Below, in pieces: positions 1 to 9,900 of a stretch of 64,000 bases of DNA. This stretch comes from Anopheles merus (Eukaryota; Arthropoda; Insecta; Diptera; Culicidae), in the NCBI RefSeq assembly GCF_017562075.2, contig NC_054083.1, forward strand, positions 37,307,755 through 37,371,754, written 5' to 3'. Numbering within the stretch: the first letter of the stretch is position 1; every line of letters begins with the position of its first letter. Made by a program: the position numbers and the translations under genes. Under the pieces are notes generated by a model. That model did no database searches. It saw nothing but the letters and a program-made list of their open reading frames with translations, and was not told the DNA's origin.

Positions 1-727
1 GGGTGTTGGGATGGCGAATCGGCGGAGAAGAAGGAGCTTTATTATTGACGATCACGGTGAAATTTATCACCGACCGGGAGCTGAGGCTAAACCCCATTAA
101 TAGATGAACCATCTTCTTGCCAACGTGCCACGTGAATCTCACAGCAAAGGATATTTCATTTTAATGTCTCAAACACCCGTCCCCGGTGACGATTACGCGA
201 CCCCATAAAGCAAGGCAAAATTTACAAAACAAAGATACCAAAAGCCAATCACGTGGGGGAGAACAGCGAATTTAAATACCCAATCTATTTGGAACGCAAT
301 GGTTCGGTATTCTTTGCCACGCGACTGTTTAGTTTGCATTAAAACCGTGAGCGGGAAAGAATCTTATATCCTCATTTTTCATCCCGTTGCGCGCTTGAAT
401 AGACACGCTGCGCCATACTGGAGGAAGCAGTGCGCACAGCATGATTTATGTAAAACATCTCAAAACATGCAAGCACGAGGAACCGGGCTCGATTCCAGAT
501 AAATCATCAGGCATCTCTAGCCGGCGGTGGCGCACGAAACGGTTCTCTGTCACCTCTCCACGCAGCGGATGCATCCAGAACTGCCCAGATTAACACACCC
601 GTTAATGGCGGAGGCGTACTGACGCGCACGCATCGCACATTGACTGAAATATCATCGATGCGTGTACGCAAACGCATTCCGATTGCATTCGGGTGTGTGC
701 GCGCGCTTGAATGTCCACACTTTCTAC
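1..727. other. No supported gene
   Basis: Mixed-composition sequence; 507-727 is GC-rich and open on the minus strand beyond the possible donor at 728. Read on the plus strand, 738-786 lies between a good acceptor (CTACCCCCTTCTAG) and donor GTAAGC, a 50-base exon-like segment that competes with the minus call. Confidence 0.5.
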
Positions 728-976
728 CCCCTTCTAGAATGGAGAGCTGATCTTCTTGGGGCCCAGTGTCCCTTCGGACTGCGTAGGTAAGCGCACAGGG
801 CGCTCCAACCTCCATGATTGATGATGACAAATCGATTCGCACGCGCAAATGACCTGCCACTGGGTACTGGGAGAGCGTCCAGTCCCAGGTATTACGGTAG
901 GTGATGCGCTGCGCGTAGCGAATTTTGCCATCCATCCTGGCCCTATTTCTGTATTCGGTTGGGTCATTCCTTAACC
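728..976 (-). CDS. Candidate exon or 3' UTR of the coiled-coil gene
   Basis: The segment is bounded by an acceptor with a pyrimidine tract (ending CGGCAG at 979-977) and a possible donor GGGG|GTAGAA. One frame is open for 82 codons, containing RMDGKIRYAQRITYRNTWDW and SQYPVAGHLRVRIDL, with GC-rich third positions in its first half. A second minus frame is open too, so openness alone is weak evidence. The exon would begin with two bases of a split codon, but the exon at 2551 ends two bases into its codon, so they cannot be joined directly. If 2551 is spliced here in the phase it supplies, translation stops within a few codons (TGA after VKE), making this a terminal exon with mainly 3' UTR. No domain recognised. 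Confidence 0.22.
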
Positions 977-2229
977 CTGCCGCTGCCTACCAGGAGGAAT
1001 GGGGGAGAGAAGAAGGTTTTCAGTCCGGATGTCATGGATTTAATGGTTCGTAATGGATTTGACACAGTGACCTGTGTGTCGCATCCTTATTGCTTGCTCT
1101 TTTACCTAAGCTAAAGGCAGTAGGGGGTTTTTTTTTAATTGAATTATTTCTCCCAAGTATTATACCATAATCGTCTTTCGTATGCCTAATTTCACAAATC
1201 GCGGTTGTTTACGCGTTTTCAGAATTTGCATCCCTAACTGACCTTAATTTTGTTTTGTCAAAACTATTCCAATCTCTCTCAACCACTAGATAACATCCCA
1301 TAAAGACACGCCATCCACTATCATACTCATCCATCAATCATGTTTGTGTGTGTGTGCGTGCCTGTATGTTTTAACATCCATCCCCATTCTCAAAACAGAT
1401 CTTAATCCCAATTTTAAAACAAACTGATTGTTACAACAAAAGAACCAAAAACTAAGATATCGTGTCTCCTCTAACTCCAACCGACCACGTAAAAGATATT
1501 TAGAATACACTTGACGCAGCCAAAAAACTCTGCTTTCCCCCAACGACTTCTTCTTTTCCCTAGCACACACGAGTGATAGTTTTCGTCCGCAGAGGCTTGA
1601 GTAGGAGGAATTCCACGCCACCCATCGGCAGCACAAGTGCCGAACAGAGCTCGCGTTCCGGCGACAACGCGACGGCGACAACGGCGACAGGCAATTAACG
1701 TATGTGTCCAATAAATTAGCACCCGATTTATGTATTGAGACGTTAACGGCGGAACACACGAAGAGGGGCGTATTGCACAGCAATCGATGCAGTTTGAATG
1801 CTGCAGTTTGGGTGTTTGTGTGTGTGTGTTTGTAGTCGGGCTCGGTAAAGTAAAAGACCCAAATAATCTGACGGGCCTTAGGAGAAATATAAATATGGTG
1901 GTGGATAAAACGGGATTGCGACGAGGAATAACGTGGCAAGTGAAAATGTGTTTTCCCCTTGATTGAATGAGATGTGATACTTTTGCATTGCTTTTCATTT
2001 GAGTCGTCGTCACCCTAGGGCTAAGAGCTGTCACACCCTAAATATGCATTTCTTCTATCGAAAAAAAAAATCTTCTTCCTTTAAAATCTTAACGAATACG
2101 TGTTTTGATACCCATTGATTGATACATAGGTTGCACTCGATGCACCTCCAAGTGCAATGTGATTCATTTAGGACGTGCGGTCCAATGTCACTCTTAAGAC
2201 CTCGATGTTTGTAGTGATTATTCTGGCTT
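977..2229. other. Probable intron or 3' flank of the coiled-coil gene
   Basis: AT-rich with short TG runs at 1345-1356 and 1817-1829. Overlapping minus frames at 1334-2034 look random. No polyadenylation site could be tied to the gene. Confidence 0.5.
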
Positions 2230-2241
2230 ATTAGAAGCACA

Positions 2242-2449
2242 CATAGCCGGTCTCATGGTACAGTCGTTAACTCGTACGACTTAACAACATGCCCGTCATG
2301 GGTTCAAGCCCCAAATAGACCGTGCCGCCATACGTAGGACTGACTATCCTGCTATGGGGGGAAATCAATAAATCACTGAAAGCCAACCCCACAAGTGTGT
2401 TGGCAGGCCTTGACCGGCATCGGTTGTTGAGCCAAAGAAGAAGAAGAAG
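2242..2449 (+). mobile_element. SINE200-like tRNA-derived retroelement
   Basis: The element starts with a tRNA-like head: AGCCGGTCTCATGGTACAG in the A-box position and GGGTTCAAGCCCC in the B-box position, the internal RNA polymerase III promoter layout. A conserved body ends in a (GAA)n tail. Exact 12-base target-site duplications, ATTAGAAGCACA, flank it at 2230-2241 and 2450-2461, showing LINE-type target-primed insertion and a fairly young copy. A second copy lies at about 52288-52499. I recognise the sequence as the Anopheles SINE200 family from memory; a database comparison would settle the subfamily. It sits in the putative intron just 3' of the exon at 2551. Confidence 0.88.
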
Positions 2450-2549
2450 ATTAGAAGCACAAGAACCTCACAAGCTCAGCAGCAAACCAGAGATCTACTC
2501 TTGTGAAACATTAATGATCTCAAATCCTTCATCCTCCGACAAGATCTTA

Positions 2550-2564
2550 CCAGGTAAAATCTCT
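2550..2564 (-). promoter_or_regulatory. Overlapping stop codon and splice donor
   Basis: On the minus strand the sequence reads GATTTTACCTG|GTAAGATC. CTG|GTAAGA fits the insect donor consensus, while the same bases read in the coding frame give TGG TAA, a stop. Splicing or retention would therefore choose between a C-terminus at ...FRDFTW and one extended by a downstream exon. This is seen directly; which form is used cannot be decided from sequence alone. Confidence 0.5.
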
Positions 2565-3029
2565 AAAGGTGCTGTAGGAGCTGGCAGGTGATGGCGGTAC
2601 GACACAATCGTCCTCGTGATGGGTGGACGTTGCGGCATGCTGACTCGCTGCTGCCGACGATCCAGTGTTGATCAGCGTCAGCGAGGACGGTTGGTGGTTG
2701 TGGTTGTGGTGATGGTGCTGCTGCTGATGGTCCAGGCGCCCATTATGGCCTCCTCCCGCTGCTTTGGTGTAGGGCTTGTTGTGTTGTTGCACATCCACTA
2801 GATTCGTACTGCTGCGTGCCCGTGGACTACTCGCACTGCTACTGTCCGAATCGTGGTGATGTTGGTGCTGCTGCTGCTGCTGATGTCCGCTCGTTTTCGA
2901 CACCTGTAGCACACTCTTCGATCGCCCTATCTGCCCACTCTGCAGTGCGTCCAGCGAGCGGTAGCAGCGGTCCAGAAACCGCACAACTTCTTCCATCACC
3001 GCCCGGTACATGTGTCGGCTGGAGTCAAC
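2551..3029 (-). CDS. Exon of the same coiled-coil protein, with a His/Gln/Ser-rich tail
   Basis: The acceptor CGCGACAG| follows a pyrimidine tract, and the frame joins the exon at 6946-6728 in phase 0. The first 30 residues form a helix (SRHMYRAVMEEVVRFLDRCY) that extends the upstream coiled coil. Then come a basic/Ser segment (GRSKSVLQVSK), a Gln/His run (HQQQQQHQHHH), an Asp/Ser stretch, a second His/Gln/Asn run, a Ser/Thr/Ala region and a C-terminal VPPSPASSYSTFRDFTW. The low-complexity runs are encoded by mixed CAG/CAA/CAC codons, so they are probably real protein. After 479 bases the frame reaches CTG|GTAAGA: if spliced, the exon ends at 2551 in phase 2; if not, the next codon is TAA and the protein stops at ...FTW. 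The region is probably the C-terminal third of an adaptor-type protein. No known domain was recognised. Confidence 0.75.
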
Positions 3030-4442
3030 CTGTCGCGGAAAAAGGGGAAAGAGGAAGCACAAATGCATAAGTCACGCGGGCCAAGTGGAATGTTGTTGCT
3101 TCTTAGGCTAATATCTATGGAGGGATTCACAAATTAACGCACTGGTAAAGATATAGACTCTTAAGTAGCAAACCATGTCACTTGTTTGTTCAAATCCAGC
3201 TACCAGATCACAACTCGCCTAAGTTTCTATGGAACAATTAGAGCTTCAGGGTTTTCTGACAAGATTTATGAAAACGGTACAATAAAAAAACAAAACATCA
3301 AGATGCACTTTTCTGATGACATTCTCTAGAATGATTTCCTCTTCTCAAGCATCATAAAATACATCTTCGGTGCTCGTAGTTAGGAACTGGGAAGCTTAAC
3401 AGAGACAAATATATTAGTCTCTACTACATATCTCTGTGTGTCTTAGATCTATGCCTTAGCTCTATGTGAGTTCTACGTGATCTCTCATGCAACATTCGTC
3501 TGAAACCACACCAGCCTACCATCATACACACACTGGACACCATCATAACACACACAGGCTTGTAAGTAAGCACAAGACGCCATTACCACTATTTTCTAAA
3601 CAAATGACCTAAAACCGTGGGTTTGTACAACGTGGGGCTTAGGATTTGTTTTTCGACTACTTCAAGGGGGCTTGTAACTTTCCTCCCCATTTGCCCCAAA
3701 ACACGATGGACATGAAGGTGCGCGCAGGCCACACTCATGGGTACCCGGTGGGATCAAAGCCAAAACTCAAACCCAAATCATATGATCGCCGTCGTCGCCG
3801 GGAAGCAAACACCAAGAATAGATCCAAACAACCCGAAAAACACATCAGCAAAGCGCATCATAAATATGACGCGGGATATATGAAGAAGCCATTACACACA
3901 CGCACATATGTTCCGGGGGGGTTCTACTGTTAGCGCTACCGGAATAATGTTTGCATGGTGCCGCGGCGGTGAAGACAACAGCGCCCCAGCGGTTGACGTC
4001 TTGATTTTACAATGACGCTGCTCTCGCTGTACGGGTGTTTAACGGGGAGGAACACATTTCCTACACCAAACAAAGGCATCTCTTTGTTTGGCTTAGTTAA
4101 GCCGTTGAAGTGATGTGATGTGGATGACTTCTTTGCCGTGTTGTGGTTTATGCTAAATGAGTATTTCGAGCTGTAAAACAAATTGAACTTTTTAATGTAC
4201 CAAATTCTCCTTGAAATTCATTAAAGATTTCCTCTCTCGTAGCTAAATTGCATCATCTGTCAACCCCAATATTGCCCCACCGCTTATTAGGCACGGATCA
4301 AAGCGAACGGATCAATCTTCCTCCCCAGAGCCTACCACCAACACTTGTCACGAGCTCTTTCTCTCGCTCTTCTCGCTAGGTTTCTTCCGATGGAAACTGA
4401 GCTCCGAAAAATGTCTTTCCATCAAAACGTGCCATGCATCTG

Positions 4443-4465
4443 CACACACACACACACACACACAC
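4443..4465 (+). repeat. (CA)n microsatellite
   Basis: Eleven to twelve CA units without interruption, inside the intron between the exons at 6728 and 3029. Confidence 0.95.
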
Positions 4466-6366
4466 GACGGCGCACGAAACCTTCACACCACCTCTCCAAA
4501 CTGTCGCAACAGTGCAGAGCTGCGCGCCGATCAGTAATTAAGCATAAATGGAGCAGAGAATCGGGAGCGCACATTTTTCCAACGGTGTCGCAGCGGCACC
4601 AACACACGGCCGGCTCCATCAGTCACGGGTAACGACGACGACGTCGAAACTATCAAGGTAATGGGAGGCACACAAAGAGTGTATGTGTGTGCGAGAAATG
4701 GTCCACCACGTGATTGGGAAGATGTCGCAGTTCCGTTTGCCGTACTGGAGAGTAGTGTGCAAGGATTTCAGCAAACACGACCGCAAAAAAGACTCGATGT
4801 GTTCATCAGCTGCCAGAGCACTTGCCAACGCGCGGGCGGGTGTTCTTACCAAGCAAGCATGGGACGAACCCCATTGACCTCTTCCGCCCTCAGTTTGCCT
4901 CTCACAAAACGACGACAACATCGACCGTTTGTTAGAAACCATCTGTTCCACCAGCAAATCAAAACACGGCGGCGCTAACTGTACTTACTTCACAAATCTT
5001 ACCCGCAAAAGCTACACATTCCAGTGAGTTACCCCCCGCCGGTACGGCTTGCGAAAACACTTTGTGTGAATTTGTTTCTCTTCCAAATTCCCCCTCTTCT
5101 GTGTGCAAATGGAAAATTGACACAAATGCCCTTTTGATACAGAGCGAAACGCTAGAGTAGCGTAACGTTTGCGTTTGAACTGCCGCGGTTCGGTACACGA
5201 TCGATGTGCAGAATTGGTGATACGCGGGGCTGACGGTTCGGCGATGAGATCATACCAACGAAGGCGGGCAGAAACAACTACCGAAGGTTCATGCAATTCT
5301 ACTCTGATGTAATGATTTTAAATTGCAGATTTCCAACAACACCTGAAAGATACTACCATACAGGAAGGGTATTTGGGCAATTGCCTAGTGATGATCTTTA
5401 TCTAATTTTAGGTTTGCAACTTCTTGGATTCAGAAGATCAACCTATTTACATTGAATGCATTGTTTAAACGCACTTCATATGTTCCATTGGAGATAATTT
5501 ATTCTTAACACTTCACTTAACACTTGATCCATACCAAGGAACCTCAATCTATTTAAATGTACACTACTACATTAAATGCGCCCATCATCATGTGTGAGGG
5601 TCAACTGGGACTGGAAAGGATTTAAGCTTCCACCACCACTAACCTTAAAGGCTAAAGAATAAATCTTGATCAGATGGCAGCGATAATAGGACCACAATGG
5701 TGGAAAAAAACGGCAACTCCAGCTAACCTCTAAAACTGTTGTTTCGTCTCCCTACCGATGGGTGCCCTGTTCATATGCAGATATGGAACGGTAAACCAGT
5801 GTGCACCTCTACCAGTGCGAATACCCTGCACCGAGCTCCAAACCCGCCACGGAACATATGTCAATGTTGACCGAGATGGTCAACCGACCGTTGAATCGCT
5901 GAGCAATGCGCTGGAGCAAAACTATGCTCAAAACGGCCACCGCTCGCGATGGACGACCGCGACGACTACGGCGCTGCCACTGTGTGTTTTCCCACCGTTC
6001 CCACCGCTTTGTTACGAGACAAATGTTACCGGTTAAATAATTGATTCATTTGCCGCAAGTGCAATATACACCCCTGGAGCTTCTACTGATCTGTAACTGA
6101 GCAAACCGGGGAGTGCAAACATCTGGTCAAACACTTTCATCGTGGCTTTGGTGCCCTTGACAGAACCTAAGCCCTCCACCATGGTAGGTAGCTCCATCGA
6201 CGAATTGTTTGCTCTTCTAGCTCAGGCACGGTATTCTAATTAACTACATCATACTAGTCGGGGGCTCAATGATTGCTTTATTTGCACGCATTTCATGCGA
6301 TCAATGCAAAAGATCCCCAGAGAGAGGGAGAGAGAGCCTAATTATGAAATCGTACTTCTGATGGGA

Positions 6367-6605
6367 TTAACTATGCCGTTGCATATCTCGTGACCAATAC
6401 CCTGATTGTTCCAGTTCGTTACTTAGCTCACTCGACGGCAACACAACATTGCACAAGGGCCTGAGCATCAAGATGAACATCATAGCCGTTTTGTAATTCG
6501 AATCAATAATACGAAGGGCACGGGTACTTAGATATGCCTCATTATCGATCAAATTCGTTTCGACAACGACAAAAACCCTGATCACACTGCAGCACGCAAA
6601 GGGCG
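6367..6605 (-). CDS. Unassigned open segment inside the coiled-coil gene intron
   Basis: Only one minus frame is open, reading VIRVFVVVETNLIDNEAYLS, LRIIDSNYKTAMMFILMLRP and ending DMQRHS. It lies between the two supported exons, and an acceptor-like GTGCTGCAG precedes it. Using that acceptor in the phase supplied by the exon at 6728 changes frame and stops early, so it is not a simple cassette exon. It could be a remnant or chance. Confidence 0.13.
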
Positions 6606-6727
6606 TAACTATTTACGTTTTAGTATCACCTAGTGACAGTATTAAATTGATTAGATACGTTGTTGGTTTTTGTGTGTTTCTGTACTTTTCCTGAAGTACA
6701 CTCTCTTTCATAACCTCCTTCGCTTAC

Positions 6728-6946
6728 CTGCTTGAGCTGCCATTGTAGCGTTTCGACTTGCGTTTGCAGGATCACAGATTCAACACTACTGTAGCTTCCA
6801 CCGTTAGGGACGCCCATGCCGAGCGTCGACAAGCTTCCGGATCCACCCACCGCACCGTTGAGCATGCCGCTGATCGCGTAACCATTTCCGGCACCGCTCG
6901 CTATGCTAACAAGCCGCCGATTTTCCTCAATCAAGTTCTGGCATTC
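6728..6946 (-). CDS. Internal exon of a coiled-coil protein (partial gene)
   Basis: This exon of 219 bases encodes 73 residues, phase 0 at both ends. The acceptor is a T-rich tract ending CACAG just above 6946; the donor is CAG|GTAAGC at 6728/6727. It starts ECQNLIEENRRLV, a heptad-like helix, passes through a Gly/Ser/Asn-rich linker of about 30 residues (GAGNGYAISG and following), and returns to a helix with VESVILQTQVETLQWQLKQ. That last helix reads in frame into the exon at 3029-2551, which continues as VDSSRHMYRAV. Only this frame has the residue pattern of a coiled coil and is bounded by good splice sites. I do not recognise the family, so no symbol is given; a scaffold or cytoskeletal adaptor is only a guess from the coiled coil. 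The upstream exon was not found nearby, so the 5' intron is long. Confidence 0.75.
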
Positions 6947-9900
6947 CTGTGAAAAAAGGTAAAAAATAGAAGAACATTTTAGTATAATTATATTAAACAT
7001 GCTATTTATTTAGAGTTTATTATATTAAAATTGTCACTTAAAAACAGGTTTACTGTACACTCTTCAAAGCATGCCAAGAGACGACATCCATCAATATCTG
7101 AACATTTGAATATGAGGGAGATTCTTCAGGATTCATGATCACGATCTTGAAGGTTCGCGATCTCTTGCTCAAACTGTCAAACATTTGTCTTAATTCTACC
7201 AAACGTTGAAATATAAACACATACGTCAGGGTTCTTCAAATGTCACGTTTGCCCAAAAACTGTCTCTATCCAAGTGTTTGCCAAAATTAACGATCGCTTA
7301 AAAAAGAGCTACAACTGCACACGAAACTAGTCGGCAAGACAAATGGCCACCACCGGACGAGCGCAATGTCTTCTTGCGTAACATCAAAGCCAAAAGACCT
7401 TAACCTCTAAGGCCACACATGCTACACACATGCTCACAATGTCACGGTACTACTGATTAACCGTGCCCGTCAACCATTTGCTGTGCACAACCGCGCATAA
7501 TTGAAGTCTCTTTGTTTATCTAAGCATAACAGCACCAGGCACGAGACAACACCTGCGCCAATAAAAAACTATCAAACCCTTTTGCAGGTTCGTTCTGGCT
7601 GTAAAACCATTGCACGCGTCTCACGTGCTTGGGTGCGTGGCGATGACACACACAAAAAAAAAGAACGCAATTCTCGATCGCACGGTGCAAAAACCTTCGC
7701 CGGTGGCCAGACAGAGGGACAGAGTGACAGAGAGAGAATTCAAGCATCGTCGTCATGCTTGCCCGACGGAAATGACTGCAACAAATTTGCATTTAACGAG
7801 CTCAACACGCTGCCTATGCGATTGAAGTTACGCTCTAACGTATCACACACTCCCGCCGCCTGTCTATGTGATCAGAAAGAACAACAAGTAGGGAAAAGTA
7901 GAAGGGGGCGACGACTGGGAACGATACATTCGCAGTCCAGACTTGGATTTGTCGCCGGGCCAGAAATCAAAAGTGCAACAAATCGGACAAGTCACACACA
8001 GTCCTTACCGTTTCAACAGCAACAGATCTAATAGGTTCTGAGGTTGTTGGGGGGGAAGTTCAACATTAAAGGTCATCCCTAATTATCCTTTTTTGGGATT
8101 GGTAACTCTTTCTGATTATCACCAAGAATAGCATGTTAGGCCCTAAATTCAAAGGAATTTTGAAGCATTTTGTATTGAAGATGTATTGAAAACATTCTTC
8201 CAAGAGAAAATTGTAGAATAAACGTACGTAATAAACGCACGCCAGACAAACCGCCAGACAACCCAAGCTGTCCATCACACGTCAGGGAAGTAATGCAACT
8301 GTCAACTCTACTTTCTGTGACCGCAAAAGTTCATCGATCGATAGTGATTAATTACTACAAATTATAATATTTCCGCCAACGCCAACCAACGACACTGTAC
8401 CAACACCAACTTTTACCAGGACCAACAACCCTGCTCTTGCTTTATTATGCCGCCAGCTTCTTCCCACAAAAAGACGGACTAATTTAGCACTTTGCTCCGT
8501 TTAAAATCGGCCAAAATTAATTAGCTCGTCTTCACTGCAGCGGCCAAAGCGGACATTCCATTCTTGAAGTTCATCGTGCGTTGCGTAACCCTTTCTCGCC
8601 CTCTCCGCTTTTACATTGCAAGTTGCATCCCGCGCTCTTACGTGCAATTACCATTACTGTCGGCAATCTTCAGAAATGCCACCACTCCAAAAGATTAAGT
8701 AATTTGTCACCTTCCTGTCACGCTCGCCTCCGACAGCGTCGAAAGTTACCGTTTGCGAATCTGTGCTGCAGACTGTGCCGCACTCTGTGTTTGTTGATTC
8801 TAAAGAATGCTGTTTCAAACGAACGGAACAACACACAAACTCAACCATCTACGATACGAATTATCTCACCAAGATCGTATGATTGTGTATGATCTTCGGA
8901 AGATATTTGCTGCAGCAAGCGGCTTGCATTTGTACCAAAACCCCCAACACACCGTACCCCCAAAAACACGCTGAAAGCGTACATTGCACAATCCCAATGT
9001 ACCGTGTGACGGAATGCCGAATGAAGGAAAGAGGCACTATCAGGAAGCGAAAGGAACGTTCTTTCGCGACCTTTCTCCCACGGGCAGCAGTCGCGGGATT
9101 AACCTTCGTCGCAGATTTTGCCATCAAGCGGCTTTCTGCCGCCCTCCTTCACTGACGCCCATTCTACGATCGTATCTCAGTCGTCCACGCACCATAAACT
9201 TGAAATTATTTCAATTATTTACTCCACAGCGTGGAATGTGTGGCGCCCTTCTTTTTTCTCCTCTTTCTCTTTAATTCATGTCTAGCTATATTTTTTAGGT
9301 ATTTTGCAGTCCTACAGGAGAAGAAAAAAAAACTAGATTGTGCCAGGCGGGCTCTTGCACAGATTGTGTCGCCACCCCAAACCGGTGACGGGGGGAAAAC
9401 AACACACCTTTCGCAACGTGTAATTTCGTGCTGACCTTCAGCGGGTGTGCCTGAAACAATGAGCCGTTCTTGTCTGGCCGGGGCGGCGATGACGGAGGTA
9501 ACAACAGCAGACTTTCCTCCCTTTTCGCGCGACTTTCACATATCATTTCATTTCCGTGAAGGCAAAGTATCGGTCACAAGCATACAAACACACACACACA
9601 ATGCCGCAACACAGCCATCAATCCCATTCGGCTGGGCGGCCCAATCTAGCAATCAATTCAAGCGATAGTGTAGTACGCTATAGCGCGTGGCAAATGAAGG
9701 GGGTAGGTTTTGTGACATTTTCCGTTGTGTGTGGAGGAATTGATTTTCCACCAACTGCTAATCCACAGACTCACACAACGACGTAACTCAACGTATTTGT
9801 CATGGCATGGGTGATAGCATGTGTCAAAGTTCGATTATCATGATCAGCTAATACACGATCGTACGCGATTCGATCAACGAAAGAAATGGGTAAATGTGAT

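Larger units (their letters stand above)
3030..6727 (-). other. Intron between the two supported exons
   Basis: An intron of about 3.7 kb from GTAAGC (6727) to CGACAG (3030) by the exon model. It holds the (CA)n at 4443, a purine-rich GA stretch near 6320, and the open segment at 6367-6605. Nothing else was recognised. Confidence 0.65.

Noticed and set aside
6181..6244. Short ORF with a good Kozak context (CCACCATGG) reading MVGSSIDELFALLAQARYSN
   Set aside because: Twenty codons, no conservation evidence; such a start is expected by chance.
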